A DNA stretch of 11,394 nt from an uncultured Eubacteriales bacterium (GCA_900549005.1 URMT01000051.1:1-11394); one strand, 5' to 3'. Counted from the stretch's first letter, positions 1-6,872 are shown. Notes: generated by a model from the letters alone, not told the origin. Numbers and translations: made by a program.

Positions 1-460
1 CCCCCCCCGCCACTACCGCAAGCGCGGCGCCCGCAATAAGCGCCGCCACCATCGCTATCAGCCCGAGCGACGCAAGGCGCAGCTTTATGCCGCCCTTTTT
101 GAACTTGCTGTCGTAGATGATTTCGCCGCCGCGCCTAAGGTGATAAAAAAAGTTTGTGGAGGAATACAGCGTGGTGAGCATTAAAATTATTCCCGCGCCG
201 CCCGCCGCATCGCCCGCCTGCGACTGCAATTCGCGGAGAAACGGCAGAACGGCGTCGAACATAGGAATTTCTGCCAGCCTGCTCAAATCCACCTCGCCGA
301 AAAACAAGGTCAGCCAGAACAGAAAGGGCGCAAGGCTCATCAGAAAAAAGTAGACGAGAGTGCCCGCAACGGTGGTAAAGCGCTTATCAGAATAGTATCG
401 GTATACTTCGATGATGCGCCCGCCCAGATTTTTGAATTTTGCCTTTATGTTTTCAGACAT
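1..460 (-). CDS. YihY/BrkB-family inner membrane protein (N-terminal part, runs off window)
   Basis: Reading leftwards from the ATG at 460, 153 codons are open to the window edge, so the C-terminal part is missing. The protein starts MSENIKAKFKNLGGRI, followed by the hydrophobic stretch TVAGTLVYFFLMSLAPFLFWL, an extracytoplasmic-looking loop, a second hydrophobic stretch (GAGIILMLTTLYSSTNFFYHL) and, near the edge, a third (LASLGLIAMVAALIAGAAL). This order and the 'LTTLYSSTNFFYHLRR' segment are typical of the YihY/BrkB family, multi-pass membrane proteins of unsettled function, once misnamed ribonuclease BN. The start is uncertain. No Shine-Dalgarno directly precedes this ATG, an AAAGGTGA lies about 24 nt upstream, and the only in-frame codon at a good distance from it is an ATT. 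The gene follows the CoA-disulfide reductase by 88 bp without a clear terminator, so read-through is possible. The family call is fairly secure; the role is unknown. Confidence 0.8.
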   Translation of the reverse strand, partial: MSENIKAKFKNLGGRIIEVYRYYSDKRFTTVAGTLVYFFLMSLAPFLFWLTLFFGEVDLSRLAEIPMFDAVLPFLRELQSQAGDAAGGAGIILMLTTLYSSTNFFYHLRRGGEIIYDSKFKKGGIKLRLASLGLIAMVAALIAGAALAVVAGG

Positions 461-548
461 CTGTGGTACCGCAAAAAAAATTTATTCACCTTTATTTTTT
501 GCAGTAAGCCGCCTTGTTATGCGCGGGCAGATGCAACGCGTGCCTGCC

Positions 549-2228
549 CTATACAGCGGGTATGCCGCACGGATGGCGGGGAACGTCGCTCTCTTCCGCC
601 TCCCCCTTCACTGCCGCATAAAGGCGGTATCCGCCAGAAAAATTGAAGCAGTCAAAGCCGTGCGCCATTAAAATGCGGCAGGCTATATAACTGCGCAGTC
701 CGCTGTGACAGTTTACGTATACAGTCTTGCCCCCGTCTATTTCGCCCAGCCTTGCGCGAAGTTCGTCGACGGGAATGTTTACCGCGCCTTCGAAGTGACC
801 TTCGGCAAACTCTTCGGCGGTGCGTACGTCGAGTATGAACGCCGCAGGGTCTGAAAGCACCTTCGGCAAGTCCTCCCAATGGTACTGCTTTATTCCGCCG
901 AGCACGTCCTCTATGACGTAGCCCGCCATATTCACGGGGTCCTTTGCCGAGGAGTAGGGCGGCGCGTACGCGAGGTCGAGTTCCTGCAAATCGTATGCCG
1001 TCATTTTTGCGCCCATCGCCGCCGCAAGCACGTCTATGCGCTTATCTACGCCTTCGTAACCCACGGCCTGGGCGCCTATAATTCTGCCGCTCTTTCTTTC
1101 AAACAGCACTTTGAGCGTCATATTGCGCGCACCCGGATAGTAGGTTGCGTGGTTGGCAGAAAATAGCACAACCCTGTCGAAATCTATGCCCGCACGCCCC
1201 GCCGCGGCCGTATTCAGCCCCGTAAAGGCGCACGTGAGGTCAAACACTTTTATTACCGACGAGCCGTTGCCGCCGCGGTAAGTTTTATCCATTCCGCAGA
1301 TATTGTCTGCGGCTATGCGCCCCTGCTTATTGGCAGGGCCTGCAAGGGAAATCAGAGCATCCTGCCCGCTTATGCAGTTCTTTATCTGAACGGCGTCGCC
1401 GACGGCGTATATATCGGGGTCGGAGGTGCGCATATGTCCGTCCACGACCACAGCTTTTTTTATGCCGAGTTGCAGCCCGCACTCCTCCGCAAGCGAGGTA
1501 TCGGGAGCCACGCCGAGGGCGACTACTGCAAAGTCGGCGCGGTATTCGCCCGAGGAGGTTAAAACTTTTACGCCGCCCTCGTCGCCTTCGAGCGCGGTCA
1601 CGCGCGAAGAGAGCACGAGCTTTACGCCCTTCTTTCTTAGTTCGGCGTGCAGAAAGCAGGCGATATCGTAATCGGTCTGCGGCAGAACCTGCGCTCCGCC
1701 CTGTATGAGCGTTACGGATATGCCCCTGTTTACCAGATTTTCGGCCGCTTCCAGACCTATAAACCCGCCGCCCGCAACTATTGCAGATTTAGGGGAGCGG
1801 CCGCGGATAAAGTCGTCTATTGCAAAGGTATCTTCCACCGTGCGCAAGGGAAAGAAGCTGCCCCTTTCCGCGCCGTCAGGAAGTATGGGGCGCGCGCCCG
1901 GGGAATATATGAGTTTATCGTAGCTCTCTTCATACGTGCCGCCCGCATACTTTACAGTCACCTTTTTGCGGGCGCGGTCAATCTTTATAACCTCGCTGTT
2001 TATGCGCACATCTATGTTGAAGCGCTTTTTGAAACTTTTCGGCGTCTGCAAGGTGAGCGAAGAACGCCGCTTTATTTCGCCGCCTATGTAATAGGGCAGC
2101 CCGCAGTTTGCATACGAAACGTAGCCGCTGCGCTCGAAGATTATTATTTCGGCGGACTCGTCCAGCCTTCTTAAACGCGCGGCTGCGGTAGCCCCGCCCG
2201 CAACGCCGCCGATTATTGCAACTTTCAT
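549..2228 (-). CDS. CoA-disulfide reductase with C-terminal rhodanese domain
   Basis: This is a 559-residue FAD- and NAD(P)H-dependent pyridine nucleotide-disulfide oxidoreductase. It carries the N-terminal dinucleotide fold GGVAGG (7-12), the single redox cysteine C42 in SYANCGLP, a second nucleotide fold GGGFIG (153-158), the FAD motif DPDIYAVGDA (270-279), and the conserved tyrosines of CoA-disulfide reductases in ATYYPG (361-366) and AYAPPY (420-425). Residues about 450-545 form a rhodanese domain whose active loop is CHSGLRS (C507). Enzymes of this fused type reduce CoA disulfide or CoA-persulfide/polysulfide, linking NAD(P)H to thiol and sulfane-sulfur balance in the cytosol. The start at 2228 was chosen because CGGAGGA precedes it at good spacing; an in-frame longer reading from 2276 overlaps the transcript start and has no such site. 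A consensus promoter lies just upstream. The exact substrate (CoA disulfide, polysulfide or peroxide) cannot be read from sequence. Confidence 0.92.
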   Translation of the reverse strand: MKVAIIGGVAGGATAAARLRRLDESAEIIIFERSGYVSYANCGLPYYIGGEIKRRSSLTLQTPKSFKKRFNIDVRINSEVIKIDRARKKVTVKYAGGTYEESYDKLIYSPGARPILPDGAERGSFFPLRTVEDTFAIDDFIRGRSPKSAIVAGGGFIGLEAAENLVNRGISVTLIQGGAQVLPQTDYDIACFLHAELRKKGVKLVLSSRVTALEGDEGGVKVLTSSGEYRADFAVVALGVAPDTSLAEECGLQLGIKKAVVVDGHMRTSDPDIYAVGDAVQIKNCISGQDALISLAGPANKQGRIAADNICGMDKTYRGGNGSSVIKVFDLTCAFTGLNTAAAGRAGIDFDRVVLFSANHATYYPGARNMTLKVLFERKSGRIIGAQAVGYEGVDKRIDVLAAAMGAKMTAYDLQELDLAYAPPYSSAKDPVNMAGYVIEDVLGGIKQYHWEDLPKVLSDPAAFILDVRTAEEFAEGHFEGAVNIPVDELRARLGEIDGGKTVYVNCHSGLRSYIACRILMAHGFDCFNFSGGYRLYAAVKGEAEESDVPRHPCGIPAV

Positions 2229-2285
2229 ACAGTTCCTCCGCGCGCGGCAGAAAGTTTTGCGCCGCGCTTCAATCATACTGTAAAA

Positions 2286-2314
2286 ATTATATCACCATCG
2301 GCGGCAAATTACAA
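2286..2314 (-). promoter_or_regulatory. Sigma-A promoter of the CoA-disulfide reductase gene
   Basis: On the minus strand TTGTAA (2309-2314) is separated by 17 bp from a perfect TATAAT (2286-2291). A TG one base before the -10 makes it an extended -10 element. Transcription would start near 2279, giving a leader of about 50 nt that ends in a strong ribosome binding site. It lies directly after the spoVA terminator, so this gene is its own transcription unit. Confidence 0.8.
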
Positions 2315-2320
2315 CAGCCA

Positions 2321-2351
2321 ATAAAAAAATTGCGGGCGCAAAGGCGCCCGC
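2321..2351 (-). terminator. Intrinsic terminator after the spoVA operon
   Basis: On the minus strand an 8-bp perfect stem GCGGGCGC / GCGCCCGC with a 4-nt CTTT loop (2332-2351) is followed by AATTTTTTTAT. It begins 17 bp beyond the spoVAE stop codon and separates the spore operon from the next promoter. Confidence 0.88.
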
Positions 2352-2367
2352 TAAGGTACCGTTCAAT

Positions 2368-2754
2368 TCAGTTGCGCTTGGGTTTGGAATGAAAGATGAG
2401 CGACATAATCAGCGAGAACACTACGGCTGCCGTCCCCCCCGCGCTTGCCGCCGTGAGCGAACCCGTAACGGCATAATAAAAGCCCTTTTCCGCGCCCTTT
2501 ATCGCGCCGTTTGCAAGCAGGTAGCCGAACCCCGATATGGGCACGGTTGCGCCCGCCCCTGCAAAGTCCACAAGCGGCTGATACACGCCGAGAGCGGTAA
2601 GCACTACGCCCGCAAGCATTGTGAACACGAGTATTTTGCCCGAAGTGAGGTCGGTAAAATTTATGACCAGCTGAGCAACCGTGCATATTGCGCCGCCGAC
2701 GGCAAAAGCCTTTAAGTACATAAATAGTATATCCAGAATTTCCTGTGTTATCAT
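2368..2754 (-). CDS. spoVAE: Stage V sporulation protein AE (SpoVAE/SpoVAEb)
   Basis: This is a small integral membrane protein of 128 residues, close to the usual SpoVAEb length. It has about four hydrophobic segments and the family signatures KAFAVGGAICTVAQL near the N-terminus and GAGATVPISGFGYLLANGAI in the middle. SpoVAE is part of the SpoVA complex in the spore inner membrane that moves dipicolinic acid with calcium into the forespore and out during germination. It resembles its neighbour SpoVAC (GAGSIVPITGFANSV at the same position), as expected for paralogous channel subunits. An ATG seven codons upstream (2775) directly abuts the spoVAD stop but has no ribosome binding site. The ATG at 2754 has AGGGGGA 5 nt upstream and was preferred. 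It is the last gene before the terminator. Confidence 0.9.
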   Translation of the reverse strand: MITQEILDILFMYLKAFAVGGAICTVAQLVINFTDLTSGKILVFTMLAGVVLTALGVYQPLVDFAGAGATVPISGFGYLLANGAIKGAEKGFYYAVTGSLTAASAGGTAAVVFSLIMSLIFHSKPKRN

Positions 2755-2775
2755 ATTATCCCCCTGACCGCTCAT

Positions 2776-3783
2776 TCAGCGCGAAGCGCTTACGCTTTCA
2801 AGCTCTACGGCGTGGCTTATGCAGGGTATGCTTTCGCCCTGACCGGAAGAGACCGTTGAAAGCAGCGCACCCGTCGCCGCAAACAACACGCGCTTATACA
2901 GCCCCGCGCTCATCTTTGTGAATACGTAAGAATTCATAACCACCGCCGAACAGCCTGCGCCGCTGCCGCCCTGGAACTCGTCCTCTATCACCTTATATAT
3001 AATTTCGCCGCAATCGACGTGGTTGGAAGAGATGTCGTACCCCTTCTCCCACGTGAGGTCTTTGAGTATGCGGCTGCCCAGCGCGCCGAGGTCGCCCGTC
3101 ACGATTATGTCGTAATCCTCGGGCCTCGTATTCGTATCCTTGAAGTGGCACAAAATTGTGTCTGCCGCGGCGGGCGCCATAGCCGCGCCCATATTGTTTA
3201 CGTCTGAAACGCCCCAGTCGCGCACCCTGCCCAGCGTTGCGCCGGTAATTTTTATGTCGCCGACGCCGTCTGAAATTACGCAGGCGCCCGCGCCCGTCAC
3301 CGTCCACTGCGACTGCGGAGGGCGCGTACAGCCGAGTTCCAGCGGGTATCTGTACTGCCGTTCCGCCGAGGCAAAGTGGCTGCCCGTTGCGGCAACGCAG
3401 TTCTTTGCAAAGCCGCCGTCTATCATTACAGCTGAAAGCAGCATACTTTCGCTCATCGTGGAGCACGCGCTGTACAGCCCGAGAAAGGGAAACTGATAGT
3501 CGCGCGCGGCAAAGCTGGCGGAGATTATCTGGTTGAGCAAATCGCCAGAAAAGAGCGCGTCGACGTCGCCGTCTTTGAGCGCGCCCTTATCTATCGCAAG
3601 GCTGATGGCGTTTGAAAGCATTTTACATTCGGCCTTTTCGTAGGTACTTTCGCCGTACATATCGTCGGAGAGGGTGATGTCGGCATAGCCGCCGATTACT
3701 CCCTCCTTTTCCTTCGAGCCGCATACGGCGGCGTACGAACGTATGCGCGGTTTGTTGAAAAATATCGTGTTACCCTTTTTCAT
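2776..3783 (-). CDS. spoVAD: Stage V sporulation protein AD (SpoVAD)
   Basis: This is a 335-residue soluble protein of the thiolase/ketoacyl-synthase fold, the usual SpoVAD length. Recognisable blocks are GDLLNQIISASFAARDYQFPFLGLYSACSTMSES (about 80-113), VAATGSHFASAERQYRYPLE (about 130-149) and RPPQSQWTVTGAGA (about 154-167). SpoVAD sits on the inner membrane of the spore and binds dipicolinic acid directly, feeding the SpoVAC/AE channel. The ATG at 3783 has AAAGGG upstream. The 118-bp gap before it is longer than other gaps in the operon and contains a 12-bp GC palindrome (3802-3813). The stop codon TGA is followed immediately by an ATG, so spoVAE translation may be coupled. Confidence 0.95.
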   Translation of the reverse strand: MKKGNTIFFNKPRIRSYAAVCGSKEKEGVIGGYADITLSDDMYGESTYEKAECKMLSNAISLAIDKGALKDGDVDALFSGDLLNQIISASFAARDYQFPFLGLYSACSTMSESMLLSAVMIDGGFAKNCVAATGSHFASAERQYRYPLELGCTRPPQSQWTVTGAGACVISDGVGDIKITGATLGRVRDWGVSDVNNMGAAMAPAAADTILCHFKDTNTRPEDYDIIVTGDLGALGSRILKDLTWEKGYDISSNHVDCGEIIYKVIEDEFQGGSGAGCSAVVMNSYVFTKMSAGLYKRVLFAATGALLSTVSSGQGESIPCISHAVELESVSASR

Positions 3784-3901
3784 ATATTACCCTTTAAATG
3801 TGCCCGCGCGGGCGTTAGATGCCTATTGTGGGCGCGGTCGGTGATAAATGCGCCCGTGATGAGGCGCGGGCGGCGGCAAAAACTTATGGGCCTTTTTTAC
3901 C

Positions 3902-4351
3902 TTAAAGAAAGTAGTAGATTATGCCCACAATCACGCCCGAAAACACGCCGTAAACTATTATCGCGCCCGCCACGGTGAACATTTTGGCGGCCGTGCCGTA
4001 GATGAAGCCTTCTGTTCTGAATTCTATTGCGGGCGACGTCACCGAATTGGCAAAGCCCGTTATTGGCACGATTGAACCAGCGCCCGCGTGCCTGCCTATT
4101 CTGTCATAGACGCCCAGCCCCGTAAGAAGGCAGCCCAAAAATATCAGAATTACCGAAACCGCGCCCGCAAGCTCGTCCCCCGAAAGCCCCGCATATTCCA
4201 GCATAAAGCGAAAAAACTGCCCTATCGTGCAAATCAGTCCGCCCACGCCGAACGCCGCAAGACAGTTTTTGAAGTGCTTGGTGGGCGGCTCTAACCTGCG
4301 GATATAGGCAAGGTAGTTGCTGTTACAGTTCTGTGCGTTTCTGCCTGTCAT
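3902..4351 (-). CDS. spoVAC: Stage V sporulation protein AC (SpoVAC)
   Basis: This is a 149-residue membrane protein with an N-terminal hydrophilic segment ending in YIRRLEPPTKHFKNC and then four hydrophobic segments, starting CLAAFGVGGLICTIGQFF. The central GAGSIVPITGFANSVTSPAI is a SpoVAC hallmark. SpoVAC is thought to be the pore-forming, tension-sensitive subunit of the dipicolinate channel in the spore inner membrane. The start is well set: GAGGTGAT lies at good distance before the ATG. The start region lies inside a possible 35-residue ORF that begins at the stop codon of the upstream SDR gene. Together with spoVAD and spoVAE this is the compact three-gene spoVA set usual in clostridia; spoVAA and spoVAB are absent here. 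Confidence 0.93.
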   Translation of the reverse strand: MTGRNAQNCNSNYLAYIRRLEPPTKHFKNCLAAFGVGGLICTIGQFFRFMLEYAGLSGDELAGAVSVILIFLGCLLTGLGVYDRIGRHAGAGSIVPITGFANSVTSPAIEFRTEGFIYGTAAKMFTVAGAIIVYGVFSGVIVGIIYYFL

Positions 4352-4430
4352 TTTTTATCACCTCGGTCTTTGCGCCTTTGAAACAAGTTTCACGCTCGTC
4401 CCGCCTCGTTATGTCCACTTCCCTTCTCAT
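4323..4430 (-). CDS. Possible 35-residue charged small protein bridging SDR and spoVAC
   Basis: An ATG overlaps the SDR stop codon as ATGA and opens a 35-codon frame, MRREVDITRRDERETCFKGA to its end ...KRTEL. It overlaps the first 29 nt of spoVAC in another frame. AAGAGG lies 8-9 nt upstream of the ATG, which is good spacing. The product would be very hydrophilic, rich in Arg, Lys, Glu and Asp, with one cysteine and no membrane segment or signal peptide. I recognise no family. It could be a real small protein or a translational coupler that carries ribosomes from the SDR frame to spoVAC. It could equally be chance, since the overlapped stretch is constrained by the spoVAC ribosome binding site and start. 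Confidence 0.3.
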   Translation of the reverse strand: MRREVDITRRDERETCFKGAKTEVIKNDRQKRTEL

Positions 4431-5263
4431 TGCCTGTACCTCTTTTCCGTCATATAGAGCGTAAGTTTTTCGGGCAGCATTCTGCTTAAAATTCTGTACG
4501 CCGTGTTCTTTGCACCGCACGTCTTGATTAGCGGAGGGTTGTCCGAATTTATTACTTTGAATAAGTCGTCGGCGACGGCTTCGGCAGACATTCCGTTCTG
4601 CTCCATTCCCGCAAGCGCCTCTACCGCCCTGTTCATATCTTTGGCGTAATCGCCGCTCTCCTCGTCGGAATAAATTTTGCGCTTGTAGGTGAACCCCGTG
4701 GCCGTGCCGCCGGGAAGAAGCGCCGTAACTTTTATTTTGTAAGATTTAAGCTCCTGCCTTGCGCCCCTTGCAAGCATTTCGAGCGCGGCCTTGGAAGCTG
4801 AATAGAAGCTGTCGAACAGAATGGGTATGTCGCCGCCGAGCGAACCGACGAGCACGATGTGACCGCCGCAAGGCTTCATATACGGAATGGCCGTCTGCAC
4901 GGCTTTGAGCGCGCCGAAAAAATTTACTTCGAAAAGGTATCTGTAATCGCTTTCCGCTGCGTGCTCTATGGGCGCCGCCATAGAACAGCCCGCACAGTAG
5001 ACCAAAAGGTCAAGCCCGTGGTCTTTTGCAATTTCGCGCATACTTTTAAAAGCCGCGTCGCCCTCGGTTACGTCGGCACATACGTTGTTTACCTTGATGT
5101 TTATGCAAGGGGTGCGCGATATGTTGAATACGTTCCAGCCGTCTTCGGTGAGGCGGAGAACGGTTTCGCAGCCTATTCCCGAACTGCCGCCCACCACCAC
5201 GGCACAGCGCCTGCGCGCGCCTTTGATATTATCTGCCGTGCTACTTTTTACCGCAGTGTTCAT
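4427..5263 (-). CDS. Short-chain dehydrogenase/reductase heading the spoVA operon
   Basis: This is a 278-residue classical SDR. It shows the cofactor glycine motif GGSSGIG (25-31), an acidic ADV after the third strand (63-65), YCAG (89-92) in place of the usual NNAG, N114 in VNFFGA, and the catalytic S141, Y154 and K158 (YSASK). This is a complete N-S-Y-K tetrad, so an active NAD(P)-dependent oxidoreductase is expected; the substrate is unknown. The C-terminus (KNTAYRILSRMLPEKLTLYM) is basic and amphipathic, which could place it at a membrane. The gene starts 33 bp after the ZIP stop and has no Shine-Dalgarno. A sigma-G-like -10 ends 5 nt before the ATG, so the mRNA may be leaderless. It is 75 bp upstream of spoVAC on the same strand, with no terminator between, suggesting forespore co-expression with the dipicolinate channel. 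Confidence 0.9.
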   Translation of the reverse strand: MNTAVKSSTADNIKGARRRCAVVVGGSSGIGCETVLRLTEDGWNVFNISRTPCINIKVNNVCADVTEGDAAFKSMREIAKDHGLDLLVYCAGCSMAAPIEHAAESDYRYLFEVNFFGALKAVQTAIPYMKPCGGHIVLVGSLGGDIPILFDSFYSASKAALEMLARGARQELKSYKIKVTALLPGGTATGFTYKRKIYSDEESGDYAKDMNRAVEALAGMEQNGMSAEAVADDLFKVINSDNPPLIKTCGAKNTAYRILSRMLPEKLTLYMTEKRYRQ

Positions 5264-5268
5264 ATGAA

Positions 5269-5299
5269 TATTTTGACTGAAAGAGTAAAAAAATATTCA
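5269..5299 (-). promoter_or_regulatory. Sigma-G-like promoter for the SDR-spoVA operon
   Basis: On the minus strand TGAATA (5294-5299, overlapping the ZIP stop codon) is followed after 18 bp by CAAAATA (5269-5275). The Bacillus sigma-G consensus is TGAATA, 17-18 bp, CATACTA. The -35 is an exact match, the spacing fits, and the -10 differs clearly at one base, allowing A or C at the fifth position. spoVA operons are known sigma-G targets, which supports the call. No comparable sigma-A promoter is seen here. The start site would fall at or next to the ATG at 5263. Confidence 0.6.
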
Positions 5300-6067
5300 G
5301 CCGAAGGCGATATCGAGCGCCATCATAAGTACAAAGCCGAATATTATGCCGAGTGTTGCGCGCAGTTTGCCGCTTTCGAAACTTTCGGGAATGAGTTCGG
5401 AGCATACGACGGCGAGCATTGCGCCCGCCGAAAACGAGAGCGCGAACGGCAGAATGTTGTTAATCAGCGCGACCGCAAGCGCGCCAACAACTCCCGCTGC
5501 AATTTCGACAGCGCCCGAAAGCTGGCCGATTACAAAACTTTTGAGCCGCGACATTCCGTTTGCGCGCAGGGGAAACGCAACGCACATACCCTCGGGGAAG
5601 TTCTGTATGCCGATTCCCACGGCAAGCATAAGCGCCGCAACGCCCTCAACCACGCCGCCCGCGCCTATCGCGCCGAACGCCACACCTATCGCAAGCCCTT
5701 CGGGCACGTTGTGCGCAGTGACGGCAATTACCATAACCGCGCACTTCTTCTTCCTTCCGTCTGAAAAGGCATTGAGCTTGCCGATGAGAATATCTGTGAG
5801 AACGATTAAAAGGCCGCCGCACGCAAAGCCGCAGGTGAGTATCAGGTAAGAGTATTGCTGGCCATATTCGAGCGCGGGCAGAAGGAGTGAAAAAAATGTA
5901 GAGGCAAGCATTATTCCCGCCGCGCTGCTCATCATAAAGCTGAATGCGCCGCGGCTTACCTTTTTATATATGAATACAAGCGAAGCGCCTGCCGCCGTAA
6001 GAAGCCACGTAAAAGACGTGGCAATCAGCGCTTGGAGCCAGCCGTCGAGTTCAAAAAACCATTGCAC
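5297..6067 (-). CDS. ZIP-family divalent metal transporter
   Basis: This is a 256-residue, multi-pass membrane protein with about eight hydrophobic segments. The two metal-binding helices carry the ZIP signatures HNVPEG (119-124) and QNFPEG (155-160), followed by E188 in GQLSGAVE and the conserved SAGAMLAVVCSELIPES near the C-terminus. A short lysine- and charge-containing loop (about 101-109) sits between the third and fourth segments. ZIP proteins of this ZupT/GufA type import zinc, manganese, iron or other divalent ions into the cytosol; specificity cannot be told. The start is a GTG at 6067, preceded by AGAGGA at 7-nt spacing. An inverted repeat of 7-bp arms lies just upstream. The next gene begins only 33 bp downstream but seems to have its own promoter, so the transporter may or may not be transcribed with the spore genes. 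Confidence 0.92.
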   Translation of the reverse strand: MQWFFELDGWLQALIATSFTWLLTAAGASLVFIYKKVSRGAFSFMMSSAAGIMLASTFFSLLLPALEYGQQYSYLILTCGFACGGLLIVLTDILIGKLNAFSDGRKKKCAVMVIAVTAHNVPEGLAIGVAFGAIGAGGVVEGVAALMLAVGIGIQNFPEGMCVAFPLRANGMSRLKSFVIGQLSGAVEIAAGVVGALAVALINNILPFALSFSAGAMLAVVCSELIPESFESGKLRATLGIIFGFVLMMALDIAFG

Positions 6068-6080
6068 GGGTGTTTCCTCT

Positions 6081-6107
6081 GTAAAATAACTTTTACTATC
6101 ATTTTAC
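6081..6107 (-). promoter_or_regulatory. Inverted repeat upstream of the ZIP gene, possible operator
   Basis: GTAAAAT (6081-6087) and its exact complement ATTTTAC (6101-6107) flank a 13-nt AT-rich spacer just before the ribosome binding site of the ZIP gene. It could bind a metal-sensing repressor or form a weak leader hairpin. It does not match a Zur, Fur or MntR box that I know, and no clear -35/-10 pair accompanies it. The remaining upstream stretch to the terminator at 6254 shows nothing else I can support. Confidence 0.3.
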
Positions 6108-6253
6108 GAAGGCCCGCCAATTTGCGTGCCTGAATTTATCGCGCGGTAAGAAATTGCGGCAGATTGAACCGATTTTTAGCATTTGTAGAGTACTATGTGC
6201 GATATAAACAGCGATTTATAGCAATATTTTGAGCGGTTTTATATTAAAATTAC

Positions 6254-6298
6254 AAAAAAAGCGGAGCAAAAAGCTGTTTGCTTTTTGCTCCGCTTTTT
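6254..6298 (-). terminator. Strong intrinsic terminator after thyA-folA
   Basis: A 14-bp perfect stem GCGGAGCAAAAAGC / GCTTTTTGCTCCGC with a 5-nt loop (6261-6293) is flanked by A and T runs that extend the pairing and give a T tract on both strands. It starts 23 bp beyond the folA stop codon and would end the thyA-folA transcript. It could work in both directions, but no plus-strand gene is present. Confidence 0.93.
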
Positions 6299-6320
6299 AA
6301 CAAAATATTCTGTTTTTAAC

Positions 6321-6821
6321 TTAATAAGGCTTTACGTTTTTATTTTTATATGTCGTAAATCTTATGATGTAGCCGTTGGTTTCCTGCGGCTGGGAACAGT
6401 ACACGAGTTCGAAGTCGGGATTGTTGTCGAGATTTTCGAAGTAGGCGTCTGCTCCTCCCACCGCCTCTACCCTGGTCACCAGCACTTCGTCGCAGTACGG
6501 AAGAAGCGTTTTATACATCATTGCGCCGCCGATTACAAAAACTTTGTCTGAATTATATTTTTTTATCTCGGCAAACAGCTCGTCCAGCGAGCCGACAACC
6601 GTGCAGTCGTCGCGCTTTTCGCCGCCCGGCCAAAGCACGATGTTAGTTCTGTTTTTGAGCGGCCTGCCGCCAGGGAACGACTTTAAAGTGTTGGAGCCCA
6701 TAACTACCACGTTGCCCGTGGTGGTCTCCCTGAAAAATTTCATATCGGCGGGGATAGAAAACATAAGCCCGTTGGCCTTGCCTATGCCCCACTCTTTATC
6801 TGCGTGCAGAATGGCTTTCAT
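6321..6821 (-). CDS. folA: Dihydrofolate reductase
   Basis: This is a 166-residue DHFR, the normal bacterial length. It reduces dihydrofolate to tetrahydrofolate with NADPH, recycling the folate oxidised by the neighbouring thymidylate synthase. Visible motifs are WGIGKANGL (11-19), the active-site acid D26 in SIPADMKFF, the cofactor-binding GSNTLKSFPGGRPL (42-55), and VIGGAMMY (96-103). AAGGAG precedes the ATG at good spacing. The gene follows thyA by 51 bp on the same strand. That gap contains a small hairpin (6857-6872, 6-bp stem) with a short T run a few bases further on, which might attenuate rather than stop read-through. A strong terminator follows. Confidence 0.96.
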   Translation of the reverse strand: MKAILHADKEWGIGKANGLMFSIPADMKFFRETTTGNVVVMGSNTLKSFPGGRPLKNRTNIVLWPGGEKRDDCTVVGSLDELFAEIKKYNSDKVFVIGGAMMYKTLLPYCDEVLVTRVEAVGGADAYFENLDNNPDFELVYCSQPQETNGYIIRFTTYKNKNVKPY

Positions 6822-6872
6822 AATTCTCCTTGAAAAGTGCGCCGAAAAATTGCGGGCGCCGCGCAGGCGGCG

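Noticed and set aside
525..549. Hairpin GGGCAG / CTGCCC after the CoA-disulfide reductase stop as a terminator
   Set aside because: Only a 6-bp stem with a 13-nt loop and no T tract on the minus strand.
1647..2174. 175-codon open frame on the plus strand
   Set aside because: Antisense shadow of the CoA-disulfide reductase, whose motifs are intact throughout.
2755..2775. Longer start for spoVAE (seven extra codons)
   Set aside because: The ATG touches the spoVAD stop but has no ribosome binding site, while the next ATG has AGGGGGA. Coupled starting cannot be excluded.
4379..4392. 14-bp palindrome TGAAAC-AA-GTTTCA before spoVAC
   Set aside because: Short, with a 2-nt loop, inside a region already constrained by the small ORF; no sign that it is an operator.
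4859..5764. 301-codon open frame on the plus strand
   Set aside because: It lies antisense to the SDR and ZIP genes, both with clear family motifs, has a composition typical of reverse-frame reading of GC-rich genes (Arg, His and Tyr rich), and shows no known domain.
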